Shown one piece after another: positions 39,268 through 49,057 of a stretch of DNA of 64,000 bases. The stretch is from Stenotrophomonas oahuensis (GTDB lineage Bacteria > Pseudomonadota > Gammaproteobacteria > Xanthomonadales > Xanthomonadaceae): the NCBI RefSeq assembly GCF_031834595.1, contig NZ_CP115541.1, positions 4,272,501 to 4,336,500 of the forward strand, in the 5' to 3' direction. The stretch's first letter is position 1. Each line of letters begins with the position of its first letter. A program made the position numbers and the translations under genes. The notes beneath the pieces were generated by a model. The model searched no databases. It worked only from the letters and a program-made list of their open reading frames with translations, and was not told the origin of the DNA.

Positions 39268-41243
39268 TACTGTTCCGTAGAGACGACGGTGAGCTTCGCC
39301 GTGGTGGATTCGCTGGTGATCGCGCCTCCCACGGTGGACATGGAGAGCTGCGACAGGCGAACGGTGTAGACGTAGTTGTTGGACGCACCTGCGGTGTCAA
39401 CGAAGGTGAAGCTTCCGTTGATCGAACCCCAGGCATCGGACGCACCGTCGGAGACGTTGCTGATGGACCAGTTGCCGTAGACGTACTGCTGGGCTACGAG
39501 AACGTCGCCAGCGCCGTTGAGGTTTCGATACAGGGACACAAGCGCAGAGTTCTGTCCGCCGCCGTTAAAGCCGGTGTTCGGCACCCTCTGATTGACGACG
39601 TGACGGGACCGCGTGTAGGAACACACGATGGTCTTTGCACGCCCATTGGATGCGAAGGGACCAACGACAGCGTAGGTGTCACCAGCGATGGACGTAGAGG
39701 AAGCGGCGTTGTAGAGGACACCTGCGGACAGCGTGCCGCCGAAGTAGGCGGAACCGTCCATGCCCACGTAGGTGATCGCGTTACCCTTCGTGCATGAGCT
39801 AATGGCCATCTTCGGGCCGAACCACTCGATCAGGTCGCGGTTTGCACCGAAGCCGACACCGAGAACCTTCATGAATGCGCCCGTGTCAAGCACGATGCGT
39901 CCGTTGGTGGAGTTCAAAGCCCACTCGGCACTGATGGCACCGCCGGTGATCTTGTCCACCGTCAGGTTGCGAATGTAGGCGTTGTTCATGTAGACGCCGT
40001 TGGCGTCCACGGCGAACGGGACAATGCCCGGATAGCCCGGCGAGACGATGGCGAAGTGATCGGCCAGAATGTTGAACGTCGAGGTTGCCCCGTTGTTCCA
40101 CAGACCGAAGCCTGCGACATAGCCGTTCACGTCCGTCTTCAGCATGTACTGCGCGGACAGGCCATTGGCGACACTCGCGGTCTGCTGGATGCTCGCCTCG
40201 TTCTTACCTACTCGCGTCTGGAGGGTGGAGATATCGGACGCCAGCGCGGAGTCCTTACCGGCCTGGACCGTCACCTGCTGGTCGAACAGAGCCTTGTTCT
40301 CCCCGACGGTCGTCAGGATGCCGTCGAGGCGCGTACCCAGGGCACCGTCTTCATCAGCGCGGGCCTTCGCCTCTTGCGTAATGAGCGCCTGCACGGGACC
40401 GTCAGGGTCCGTCAGGGATGCCACGACGTTATCCACCCGAGTCGCCATCGCTGAGTTCTCGTCGGTGCGCGTGGTGGCTTCCTGGGCGATTGCGGCGGTG
40501 TTCTCGCCGGTCTTCACCTGCATTGCCGTCAGGCGGTCGCCCAAGGACTCGTCAGGGGAAACCTTCAGCGTCCCGAGGTTGGCAATGAAGCCGGTGCCGT
40601 CAGCGCTCTTCGCGCCGATCAGGTCGATGGTCTCAACGATGCCGGTGTCGCCCTCAACGCGTGCGTTGGCTTCCTGCTGGATCAGCGTGGCAACGCCGCC
40701 GTCAGGTGCCGTCAGGGCGTCGATGATGGACTGGAGGCTGCCCAGGTCGATCTGCGTGGAGAGGATCGTGTTTGCGTTCGTGTCGATATCCACGATGCGA
40801 GCCTGAAGTTCCTTCAGCTCTTCGCTCGATAGAATCTGCTCAATCACCTTGTCGATGACCGGGCCTGCCTCTGGAGCGCCCGACTGGAGGACCAAGCCGT
40901 CCAGTGCGCCGTTGACCAGGGCTTCGTAATAGTCACGGGTTTCCTCGGTGGCGTAGAGCGCCTGGAGGAACGCCATGTTCAGCTCGTCCTGCGTGAGGAC
41001 CGAACCGTTGTGGAAGGCCACCAGGGCCTTGCTCACAGGAGTCTGCCGGATAATCTCCAGCACGCCTTTACCCGGCGGATGGTAGAACTCGATGTTCGCC
41101 GAGTCCCGCCAGTAGTAGTCCAGACCCTGACGCTTGATGCGACGGTTGTACGCCACGGTGACGTGGGTGTTGGAAATGTAGGGGAACGGGACGGAGAACT
41201 GGAAGTCCCCCGCCTCGATAGCGAGTGCTACTCGTGAGGTCAT
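39267..41243 (-). CDS. T7 gp17-like tail fibre with lambda J-type (DUF1983-like) middle
   Basis: The 658-aa protein starts with the T7 fibre attachment domain (about residues 1-150; FQFSVPFPYISNTHVTVAYN; VLTQDELNMAFLQALYATEE). The middle repeats trimeric-type segments (TRVDNVVASLTDPDGPVQAL). Residues about 355-430 (YMLKTDVNGYVAGFGLWNNG; STFNILADHFAIV) match the central fibre module of lambda gpJ. A beta-rich C-terminus follows. It is therefore a podoviral adaptor fused to a siphoviral-type fibre module. It starts 45 bases after the gp16-like gene, beyond a terminator. Confidence 0.88.
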   Translation of the reverse strand: MTSRVALAIEAGDFQFSVPFPYISNTHVTVAYNRRIKRQGLDYYWRDSANIEFYHPPGKGVLEIIRQTPVSKALVAFHNGSVLTQDELNMAFLQALYATEETRDYYEALVNGALDGLVLQSGAPEAGPVIDKVIEQILSSEELKELQARIVDIDTNANTILSTQIDLGSLQSIIDALTAPDGGVATLIQQEANARVEGDTGIVETIDLIGAKSADGTGFIANLGTLKVSPDESLGDRLTAMQVKTGENTAAIAQEATTRTDENSAMATRVDNVVASLTDPDGPVQALITQEAKARADEDGALGTRLDGILTTVGENKALFDQQVTVQAGKDSALASDISTLQTRVGKNEASIQQTASVANGLSAQYMLKTDVNGYVAGFGLWNNGATSTFNILADHFAIVSPGYPGIVPFAVDANGVYMNNAYIRNLTVDKITGGAISAEWALNSTNGRIVLDTGAFMKVLGVGFGANRDLIEWFGPKMAISSCTKGNAITYVGMDGSAYFGGTLSAGVLYNAASSTSIAGDTYAVVGPFASNGRAKTIVCSYTRSRHVVNQRVPNTGFNGGGQNSALVSLYRNLNGAGDVLVAQQYVYGNWSISNVSDGASDAWGSINGSFTFVDTAGASNNYVYTVRLSQLSMSTVGGAITSESTTAKLTVVSTEQ

Positions 41244-41264
41244 GGGGTGTCCGTATGAATGATT

Positions 41265-41285
41265 AAGGGGGCCGTAGCCCCCTTT
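41265..41285 (-). terminator. Hairpin between internal virion and fibre genes
   Basis: AAGGGGGC-CGTA-GCCCCCTT is a near-perfect stem. On the minus strand it follows the gp16 stop and precedes TTAATC, so it should attenuate transcription into the fibre genes; on the plus strand it is followed by TTTCGG. Confidence 0.7.
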
Positions 41286-41288
41286 CGG

Positions 41289-44200
41289 TTATTGCCAGAA
41301 CCACTCGGCGTGTTCCTTGTCCGTGTCGTCGTCGGTCTCGGGCAAATCCTGGGCGAATGCCTGGAAGAGCGGAGCCACCGCGAGGTGGTTGCCGAACGGG
41401 ATCACGGCCTGGAGCGCGCGAAGGTCTTTCTGCTTGTACTGACGGTCGCCACGCAGGATTGCCTGGGACACACCGCCGGCGGCGTTGCCGACGTTCGCGG
41501 CCATCGCAAAGCCCGGCACGCTGCCCCCGACGCTTGCGGCGTTGGAGCTGTTACCGGAGTTGCGGTAGTCGAAGTACGTCTGACCCAGCAGCGGACCGGT
41601 GAACGAGTCAACAGCGTCAGGCAGGAGGAACATGAAGCCCGAGTTGCGGACTGCTGCGCGGGCCATTGCGCCCCCGCCCATGTATTCCTTCTTCCACTTC
41701 TCGATCTTCTCGGAATCGACGCCGGCCACCTGCATGCCCTGAAGCTGTGCTTCGGTCTTCGCGTAGTACGCCGCACCGGCCAGAGCCAGGGCCATACCGT
41801 TACGGGTGACCGTCTCGGCGTCCCGCTCATTGATCGACCGCAGGAACTGCTTGGAGTAAGCCGTGATGCCGAACCGACGGAACTGCATGAGGAACTTGGC
41901 GAGGTTCTTGTGTTGCCACAGGAACGTATCGCCCAGGTCTTCTTCCTGAATGCTCTTGCGAGCCTCGCGAACCACACCGTTGAGCATGCGGTCGCGCGCT
42001 TCCAGGTCCGTCCAGTCGGCCCAATTGACCTTGCGGATTTTCCCGCCAAGCTCACCTTCAGCCCACTCTGTGTGTTCCTTCATCTGCGCAGCGATGCGCT
42101 TACCCATCGGCTCGTCAATGCCCAGCGCGGCCATGCGTTCGGCACTGAAGCCACCACGGTCGAACAGGTCATCCTTCATGCGCAGCAGAATGTTCTGAGC
42201 CACGACACGCTGCGAGAACGCGTTGAGACCCGCCATGCCGGAGCCGACGGTGACTGCACGGCCCGTAACGCGAGCTGCGTGGCCTACGGTGGAAGCCGTC
42301 TGTGCCGCCTTGTTCCACACGGAGCGGCCCAAGGTTGCAGCGCCGTCCCCCTGGAACGCACCGGCCACGTCGTAGGACGAGAACACGGAGTTGTTCAGGT
42401 AGTCGGTGCCGACCCCCAGCCACTCTTCCTGCTCACGCCACAGCTCGGACTTGAGCTGCCCATCCTCGCCTCGGCGGAACAGCTCTCCGAGGTTCATGAT
42501 GTGGCGGAAGGTGTACCGAAGGTTGCCGTGGGCCAGCAGTGCGCCCAGGTCCGGCAGGTTGGCGAGGCCGGCGTTCTCCATCTGAGTGGCGTAGGTGATA
42601 TCGCGCGTGGTGCGCATCAGCTCACTCCAGAACCCAGCCTCTTCCAAGGGCTTGCCGGTAATCAGGTCGTATGCGCCCTGCCCGGCCTTCAGGATTCGGT
42701 CGGCGTCTTCCTGCCCCTCAAGGGCGTTCTTCACGGCCTTCACTCGGCCAGTCCAGTCAGCGGCACTCTTGATGCCGATGTGCGCCAGGGCGGTATGCCC
42801 CGAGACGGTACGCACGTAGCGACCCACGAGACCTTCCACGTTGTTATCCAACAGGTCGCTCACTCGGACGCGCTCCAGGGAGCCGTCGCCGCCACGGACG
42901 CGGAGGTCCAGGGCGAAGTTCTCGTCAAACTTGGCGCGGCGCTTGGCGTTGCGGAAGGAACCCTCGCCCTTTGCAGCGCGATCCCCCAGCTTCACCTCGG
43001 CGAATCGGGCGACCGTCTCTTCCAGTTCGTCGGCACCAACGCCGGCTTCCTGAAGGAACTGACGGAGATACCCAATGTCATCGAAGGACATGCCGGCGAG
43101 GACGCCCGGGTCGTTGCCCACGCGCATTTCGCGCATCTTCTGGACATAGTGCGCACCGGCCTTCGCGGCAATCTCGTCGGACAGCTCCGGGTTGGTCTCC
43201 TTCATGGCCTGAGTAATCAGGTTGGAGAGCTGGTCGGAACCGAAGCGCTCTTCCAGTTCGCCGAAGCGCTGGAAGTTGAACACACGAGGCAGGTAGTTGG
43301 CATTGACTTCGACGTTATCGAAGCCCTGGACGCCGGCACGCTTCGCCTCGGTCAGCACGTCAGCGAACAGCTTGCTCACGCGACCGGCCATTGCGGCGAC
43401 CGCAGGGGAATCGCTGGCCTCTCCACGAACGTGGCGACCAACGTCATCCATGAACTGCGCACGGACCTGACGGTCGTAGTACCGGTACTTGGGGATGCCC
43501 TGCTCTTTCATCCAGGGGCCGTAGGAGGAATCCACGCCCTTGCTGAAGTCGGCGATGTAGCGGCGCTGGAGCGTCGAGCTGATTTCCGAAGCGCCCTCAC
43601 GGACGGCGGACCCATCGACGTTGCCGAAGATATTGCCCACCAACAGGCCGAAGTTGTCGCGCACGGCCTGGAACTCGGAACCGCGCAGGATTCCCGACAG
43701 GGTGCCTCGGTTCTTCAGGTTCGTTGCGCCCGACATACGGGCACGCGGGACCACTTCGCCGGTGCCGGAGGCATTCGGGTACAGCTCGTCGGAGTAGCCG
43801 ATCGCTCGCGCAGCCGACAGGGTGTCGGTGCCAAAGGACGGCCCGGCGTTTGCCTCGGTCAGGCCCTGTGCAACGGTGTCGTTGGCATCCAGCTTGCCCA
43901 ACGTCTCACGACGTGCGGCGGTCTGTTCAATCTCCCGGCGCAGACCCAAGGCTGCACGCAGGTTGTCACGGTCGGCCTGCTGCGAGCGGAGGCGCTTGGC
44001 TTCCCCACGCGCGGCCAGGGCGTTGTCGTCCAGGGTGCGGCGTGCGGTTGCGTCTGCAAGCTCACCTCGGGTGCGCTTCAGGTCAGCGGCGTCTTCCTTT
44101 CGGACACCGCGGATTTGTTCGGCCAGGGTACGGCGGTCGGTGTCCACTGCATCGCGCACAGAACGGCGGCGCAGCTTCGCCACGGCGGGCGCATCCACTT

Positions 44201-45956
44201 GGTCACCGAAGGTAGCGGCGTCGGCCTCGCGGGCCACACGCATGCGCTCAGGAGCGCTCTCGGCCACCTTGGCGTCTTGCGCCACGAGGCGGTCAAGGTC
44301 GGCCTTACGGGCACCTCGGGAGGTTCCGTAGAGGGCCTTGGTGTTGGCCTCCAGGGCGTCGATGGCACGCTCCAGCTTGCGCCGTGCGCCCTGCTTCATG
44401 GCAGTGCCAGCTTCAAAGTCCAGACCCGGAAGGCGGGCCTCGGCTTCATCAGCCTGACGGACACGTTCGATCATCGACTCGGTGCTGAAGTCAGTCACCT
44501 GGGCGGTGCGGTATCCCTCGGCGTCGGTGACACCGGAGCGGCCCAGCATGGCGTCGGTATCGACACCACCTTTGCGGGCGCGGTCGGTCCAGTTGGAGAC
44601 CACCTCTGCCTTGGTCTTCCCGCGAAGATACGGGTTGGCCTTCAGGACGGCCTCGGGGAAAAGCTCGTCCATCAGGGCATCGTCAGCCGCCTTGGCGAAC
44701 TTCACCGCACGGGACGGACCAAAGTGGTGCGCCGCGTACAGGGTGTAGTTGTTGACCGGTGCCCCCGCGCGCTCCAGGGCGGACGCATTCTGTGCGTCGA
44801 GGAACTGCGCCATTTCACCGGAACGCTCAGCGTTGGTACGCTGGGCCAGGATTTCGTCACGGGACAGGCCCTCGGCCCATGCCGGCTTCGCCTGCTCCAC
44901 GGTGGAGAGCCAGGTCTTTTCAAGGAACTGGTCAGCACCGGTAGCGGTGGAAGTCGAGGAACGCGCGGAGGCGTCACCGCCGGACTCCAGCACTCGGCGG
45001 AAGTCAGCGTAGCTTTCGGTCGGGCCGTTGTTGGATGCCAGGAAGGAACCTACGCGCCCCTGAAGCTGACCTTCGGCTGCACGTGCGGCATCCTCGCCGC
45101 CCACCAGGGACGACACCAGGGCCGTGCGGTTCTCAGCCACGCCTTCGGCGAGCTGGAGGGTGTCCATGCGGTCCTTGTAGAGACGCACCACGTCGTTGAC
45201 GCGGCCATTGGCGTACACGCGACCGCCGATGCTGAAGGTGCTGTGCAGGGCGAAACCCGCGAGAGCGGCATGCACTACGTCAGTGCCGTCCTTGTTCGCG
45301 TTGTTGGAGTTCAGGCCGGCAGTGATCGCGGCATTCTCCAGGGCTGCGCCGGTGGAACCATAGGCGATACGCCGGATGGAACCTGCGGTGCCCAGGGAGG
45401 CGACCTCTTCGGCCAGCGGTGCGAGCGCCTTGGTGGACGCAGCGATGCGGACAGCGTTGCCGATCTGCTCGGCCTTCGCCACAGCGCCGAGACCGCCAGT
45501 GCCCACCATGAGGGCGAGGTTCGTGGGGTCTGCCAGCGCGCCGACGAAGCGGCCCGTGGTGCCCCAGCCGCCGTACTCGGCGAGCTTCTGTTCATTCTCT
45601 GCCTGCTGGCGGGCTTCACCGGCCAGGAAGTACAGATCATGCAGAGAGCGGGAGTTGTAATACAGGTTGTCTACGGTGTCCTGCGGGAAACCCTTGAAGA
45701 TTTCGTCGCGGTCAGCCGCAGGCAAGTCTTCGATCCGGAAGTTCGGATCGGAGGGAATCTGGCCTTCGACAAGGAATCGTGCGGCTGCATTCGGGGTCGA
45801 ATCAGTCTTCGCCCACAGCTTCACGAAGTTGACGAAGGAGGTGTCCGGCTCAACACCGGTGGTGTCGGACGGAGCGTAGAGAGTCGGGGCAACGGACGAT
45901 ACTTCGTCCGGCATAGCTACTTTGTCCAAGGCGGACTGGTATTCGTTCGTTGCCAT
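41289..45956 (-). CDS. Largest internal virion protein (T7 gp16-like), without visible transglycosylase domain
   Basis: The 1555-aa protein has the order and late-gene place of T7 gp16 (1318 aa), an ejected core protein forming the DNA translocation channel. NLAKFLMQFRRFGITAYSKQ near residue 1360 matches the gp16 C-terminal region, and the helix-rich middle (about 450-750) is coiled. The first 150 residues lack the SLT motif set of T7 gp16 (the ESxF and GxMQ motifs); they read MATNEYQSALDKVAMPDEVS onward. Peptidoglycan cleavage must then be supplied elsewhere. The opposing 1709-aa frame is a shadow. Confidence 0.88.
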   Translation of the reverse strand: MATNEYQSALDKVAMPDEVSSVAPTLYAPSDTTGVEPDTSFVNFVKLWAKTDSTPNAAARFLVEGQIPSDPNFRIEDLPAADRDEIFKGFPQDTVDNLYYNSRSLHDLYFLAGEARQQAENEQKLAEYGGWGTTGRFVGALADPTNLALMVGTGGLGAVAKAEQIGNAVRIAASTKALAPLAEEVASLGTAGSIRRIAYGSTGAALENAAITAGLNSNNANKDGTDVVHAALAGFALHSTFSIGGRVYANGRVNDVVRLYKDRMDTLQLAEGVAENRTALVSSLVGGEDAARAAEGQLQGRVGSFLASNNGPTESYADFRRVLESGGDASARSSTSTATGADQFLEKTWLSTVEQAKPAWAEGLSRDEILAQRTNAERSGEMAQFLDAQNASALERAGAPVNNYTLYAAHHFGPSRAVKFAKAADDALMDELFPEAVLKANPYLRGKTKAEVVSNWTDRARKGGVDTDAMLGRSGVTDAEGYRTAQVTDFSTESMIERVRQADEAEARLPGLDFEAGTAMKQGARRKLERAIDALEANTKALYGTSRGARKADLDRLVAQDAKVAESAPERMRVAREADAATFGDQVDAPAVAKLRRRSVRDAVDTDRRTLAEQIRGVRKEDAADLKRTRGELADATARRTLDDNALAARGEAKRLRSQQADRDNLRAALGLRREIEQTAARRETLGKLDANDTVAQGLTEANAGPSFGTDTLSAARAIGYSDELYPNASGTGEVVPRARMSGATNLKNRGTLSGILRGSEFQAVRDNFGLLVGNIFGNVDGSAVREGASEISSTLQRRYIADFSKGVDSSYGPWMKEQGIPKYRYYDRQVRAQFMDDVGRHVRGEASDSPAVAAMAGRVSKLFADVLTEAKRAGVQGFDNVEVNANYLPRVFNFQRFGELEERFGSDQLSNLITQAMKETNPELSDEIAAKAGAHYVQKMREMRVGNDPGVLAGMSFDDIGYLRQFLQEAGVGADELEETVARFAEVKLGDRAAKGEGSFRNAKRRAKFDENFALDLRVRGGDGSLERVRVSDLLDNNVEGLVGRYVRTVSGHTALAHIGIKSAADWTGRVKAVKNALEGQEDADRILKAGQGAYDLITGKPLEEAGFWSELMRTTRDITYATQMENAGLANLPDLGALLAHGNLRYTFRHIMNLGELFRRGEDGQLKSELWREQEEWLGVGTDYLNNSVFSSYDVAGAFQGDGAATLGRSVWNKAAQTASTVGHAARVTGRAVTVGSGMAGLNAFSQRVVAQNILLRMKDDLFDRGGFSAERMAALGIDEPMGKRIAAQMKEHTEWAEGELGGKIRKVNWADWTDLEARDRMLNGVVREARKSIQEEDLGDTFLWQHKNLAKFLMQFRRFGITAYSKQFLRSINERDAETVTRNGMALALAGAAYYAKTEAQLQGMQVAGVDSEKIEKWKKEYMGGGAMARAAVRNSGFMFLLPDAVDSFTGPLLGQTYFDYRNSGNSSNAASVGGSVPGFAMAANVGNAAGGVSQAILRGDRQYKQKDLRALQAVIPFGNHLAVAPLFQAFAQDLPETDDDTDKEHAEWFWQ

Positions 45957-45971
45957 AAGGGCCTCTGTAGG

Positions 45972-48110
45972 TTACTGGAGCATCTGACGGGCCATCGGGT
46001 TGTCCGGGCTGTAGACGCGATCAAGGGTGTTGCGGTACGCACGGCCCTTGCGGGCTTCTTCCTGTGCCTTCTGGAAGTCCACCGCAGGCTGCGTCTTGCG
46101 CCATTCGTTCGTGAGCGCCGACAGGTCGATTGCCGGTCCCTGGCCGATGCCGTGGGCATCCACCATGCGGACCTGCACGTCGTTACCGTTGGTCGGCGGG
46201 GTGAACTGGAGACGCATCCCCTTGGCACCCTGGAGACCGTCATCGGTCGCCTTCTTGACCAGCATCGGCTGCGCCCATTCAAGGACCGCCTTCAGCTGGT
46301 CAGGACTACCTGCGGTCGTCGGAACCACGACGGACTTGCCGTTGATTTCGATGGCCTGATTGGTTGCCTTGAAGCGCTCGGTGGCTAGACGCAAGGCGGC
46401 GTCGGGGGATTCCCCCATTCCGGTGTAGTAGCCCGCAAGTTCTTTCAGCTTGGCCGACGCGTAGTTCTTCGATCCGTTGTCGAGGTCAGCAATGGCAGTA
46501 TCGCCGTCGCCGAACAGGAAGCCGCCACCGATGGTGTCGAGCTTTAGAGAGTCGATCTTCCGCGCGATCTGCGCCTTCTGCTGCTGCTGGGTTGCCTGGA
46601 ACGTCGGGTCGCCGTAGCGGGCGATGTTGCGGGCGATATCCTCGTCCTTCGCGCCCAGGTCACGCTGGTTCAGGGCAGACTCAAACACTGCGGCCTGCTG
46701 GTCGTCAGTGAAATACTGCGAGGTCAGGCCCGAGGCTTTGATGGCGCGGTAGGCGTCAAGGCGGCGAACCACGGTCTGCCCGTTGGACAGGTCGATGTTG
46801 TTCATCGCGCCCTTCAGGGTGTCGTTGGCGGATCGCATCCGCTTCGACAGGACCAAGGTCTGCTGGAGCGCCTTCGGGTTGTCCAGGATTTCGGGGCCGG
46901 ACAGCTCCTTACCACCACCGACGGTGGCCGCGAGGATTTCGTTCTGAACCCGCGAGTTCCACTGAGCTGCCTCGGAGGAAGTCTTCGGGCCGTTCTCCAC
47001 GCCCACAATGTCGCGGAAGGTGTCAACGCCGAAGGTGGACAGCAGGGACTTTTGGTCGTTCCACTTCTGTGCCTTGTCGTGGCGCTCCTTCATCGCGGTC
47101 TGCGAGCGGTTCACGTAGGACCACGCGGCCTCGCGGGATAGGACTCCCGACTTGACCAGCGGCTCCATTTCGGTGATCGCAATGGGCAAGCCGTTATCGA
47201 TTCGATCCTCAAACGGCGCGAGCTGAACGGTGTTCTCCCACTCCTTCTGAGGCTTGGCGATGGTGTCGGCGTACTTCTGATTCCGCTGACGGGCCACCGC
47301 GATGCGGGCCTGGGCCTTCACCCCGTTGATCGGGGAAGCGACCTCGCGCCCGTTGGCGTCGATGTAAGTCTTCGGGATCAGCTCCAGCAGACGGTCGTCA
47401 TGCTGCGACTCGGCGAGCTGGGCGACTTGATCGATGTAGCCTTCCCAGGCGGCGGTGCGTCCCAGGACGCCCGAGGCGGTCTGAATGATCGAACTCGGGG
47501 TGAGCGTGCCGTTGGCATCTGCGCCGTCGGCAAGGGCTGCGATCTGCGCACCCATGGCGCTCTGCGCGTTGGTCTGGTGATCGCCCTGCAGGCCGTGCAC
47601 ACGGGCACCGGCGAAGCGCTGGTAGGCATCCTGAATCAGCGGAGAGAGGGCCTTGCGGGCCGTCGGGTCCGTCAGGAGCGGTGCCATCTGCTTCTGCACC
47701 AGGGCGTCGAACTGAGCGAGCTGTTCCCCGATGGGTGCGGTGTGGTCGATATCCTCGTCAGCCGAGGTGAACACGTCAGCCAGCGCGGCGTTGCCCTGGG
47801 TGATCGACGCGGCGTGCGTGACGCCCTGCTGGTACGCGGCGTGTGCGGCGTACTCAGGATTCACCTGACCGGCGATTTCGTCGGCCTGCCCCTGGGCCTG
47901 CCATGCTCCGGCGTTGGCCTCTTCCTCGCGCTTGGCTGCGCCGACGGCAGAAGCGCCGGTGGTCAGGATGCTCTTCAGGGCATTCCACGACTGCTGGGAA
48001 TTGTCGCGCGGGGCGATGATCTGCGCCGAAACGGAAAGCTGCGGCTGCGAGACCGGCGCTGCGTTCTGCTGCGTGCGCTGGCGGGAAGCGGTGACAGTCT
48101 CACGTGCCAT
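45972..48110 (-). CDS. Internal virion protein (T7 gp15-like)
   Basis: The 712-aa protein begins MARETVTASRQRTQQNAAPV and is largely helical with frequent glutamine/alanine (GAWQAQGQADEIAGQVNPEY). Length and position between the gp14- and gp16-like genes match T7 gp15 (747 aa), part of the ejectosome. AAGGA lies upstream of the ATG. I see no catalytic motif. The C-terminal KGRAYRNTLDRVYSPDNPMA recalls the linker residues of gp15. Confidence 0.82.
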   Translation of the reverse strand: MARETVTASRQRTQQNAAPVSQPQLSVSAQIIAPRDNSQQSWNALKSILTTGASAVGAAKREEEANAGAWQAQGQADEIAGQVNPEYAAHAAYQQGVTHAASITQGNAALADVFTSADEDIDHTAPIGEQLAQFDALVQKQMAPLLTDPTARKALSPLIQDAYQRFAGARVHGLQGDHQTNAQSAMGAQIAALADGADANGTLTPSSIIQTASGVLGRTAAWEGYIDQVAQLAESQHDDRLLELIPKTYIDANGREVASPINGVKAQARIAVARQRNQKYADTIAKPQKEWENTVQLAPFEDRIDNGLPIAITEMEPLVKSGVLSREAAWSYVNRSQTAMKERHDKAQKWNDQKSLLSTFGVDTFRDIVGVENGPKTSSEAAQWNSRVQNEILAATVGGGKELSGPEILDNPKALQQTLVLSKRMRSANDTLKGAMNNIDLSNGQTVVRRLDAYRAIKASGLTSQYFTDDQQAAVFESALNQRDLGAKDEDIARNIARYGDPTFQATQQQQKAQIARKIDSLKLDTIGGGFLFGDGDTAIADLDNGSKNYASAKLKELAGYYTGMGESPDAALRLATERFKATNQAIEINGKSVVVPTTAGSPDQLKAVLEWAQPMLVKKATDDGLQGAKGMRLQFTPPTNGNDVQVRMVDAHGIGQGPAIDLSALTNEWRKTQPAVDFQKAQEEARKGRAYRNTLDRVYSPDNPMARQMLQ

Positions 48111-48119
48111 GAGGTTTCC

Positions 48120-48611
48120 TTATGTTGCGTTGGGTGGGCGCTGGGCGAAGGAGCCGCCTGCGGAGCTGTATGCGCTCGCGCCTGCGTTCAATGCGCCTGC
48201 GGCAATCTCCAGGCCGGAGGGCTTCACCACACTGGAGATAGCCACGTCGAGGGACGTTCCGTTCGCCTTGATTGCGTTGTTGAGGTTCTTGCTCTGGAGG
48301 CCCTGGGCCTCGTCAAGCTGCTGGTCGAAGGACTGGAGCTGGGCCAGGAAGGAACCGGAGGCAAGGTTGATGCCGGCACCCGACGCGGACGCACGGGCAC
48401 TTGCGGTGGCCTTGCGGATTTCCTTGGCGCGGGCGTTGAGTTCCTGCGAGGCTTGATCGGCGAGCTGCTGGGCACGCTCTTCAGCCTGCTCCTTCAGCAA
48501 CTGCTCCTGCTTCTTCGCCTTCTTCCGCTGGTCCACGGCAGATGCAATGGACACAGCAGCGGTTGCAGCAGAGATTGCCCACGCAACGGCGGGCGCTACT
48601 ACCACACACAT
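48120..48611 (-). CDS. Internal virion protein (T7 gp14-like)
   Basis: The 163-aa protein starts MCVVVAPAVAWAISAATAAV; a cysteine at position 2 and an N-terminal Ala-rich helix also mark T7 gp14 (196 aa). A long charged helix follows (QRKKAKKQEQLLKEQAEERA) and then SGAGINLASGSFLAQLQSFD, similar to the gp14 core. It should form the outer-membrane part of the DNA ejection channel. It overlaps the gp13-like gene by 13 bases. Confidence 0.82.
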   Translation of the reverse strand: MCVVVAPAVAWAISAATAAVSIASAVDQRKKAKKQEQLLKEQAEERAQQLADQASQELNARAKEIRKATASARASASGAGINLASGSFLAQLQSFDQQLDEAQGLQSKNLNNAIKANGTSLDVAISSVVKPSGLEIAAGALNAGASAYSSAGGSFAQRPPNAT

Positions 48612-49057
48612 TGGTGGAATCTCCGAATGGGGAAGCCCCGTTCGTTGATGACCGGGGGATCGATGGTGTAGCCCAGGCTGGCAAGCCAGCGCAGGCTCTC
48701 GGTGTTATCGGCGTCGGCGAAGTTCGCCAGCGTCGTGTACTTCGTCAGGAGGTGCTTGTGCCAGTTGACGGCAACCCAATGGAAGAACTTTCGGTTCTCC
48801 TTCAGGTGGTCCGTGGCAATCATCCAGGGCACGCCCTCCCCTTCAATGTCGGGGTTGGAGGCGCACCCATAGATGCAGAACGGCACACCGTCAGCGTCAC
48901 GAATGACGTTCACTTCGTCGGAGACCTCTGCGGAGTACCGCATCGCGGCCAGTACGGACAGACCGGTTGCCCGGTCCACCTCCTGCACGTCTGCCCCACG
49001 CGCGTTGAACGCAACGTGGGTGATATCGCCGTAGGTGGCGACGGTCGTGTGGGTCAT
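48599..49057 (-). CDS. Acetyltransferase-fold virion assembly protein (T7 gp13-like)
   Basis: The 152-aa protein aligns by eye with T7 gp13 (138 aa) in its second half: PWMIATDHLKENRKFFHW, HLLTKYTTLANFADADNTES and LRWLASLGYTI correspond to the gp13 segments around WFVTSDQVW, KYDTLWNYVWVGN and IRFLKTIGA. This is a degenerate GNAT fold. It helps internal core assembly in T7. It overlaps the tail tube B gene by four bases. Confidence 0.8.
   Translation of the reverse strand: MTHTTVATYGDITHVAFNARGADVQEVDRATGLSVLAAMRYSAEVSDEVNVIRDADGVPFCIYGCASNPDIEGEGVPWMIATDHLKENRKFFHWVAVNWHKHLLTKYTTLANFADADNTESLRWLASLGYTIDPPVINERGFPIRRFHQCVW

Noticed and set aside
41259..46388. A 1709-codon open frame on the plus strand
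   Set aside because: It is exactly antisense to the gp16- and gp15-like genes; GC-rich codon use suppresses antisense stops, and the translated sequence has no domain character.
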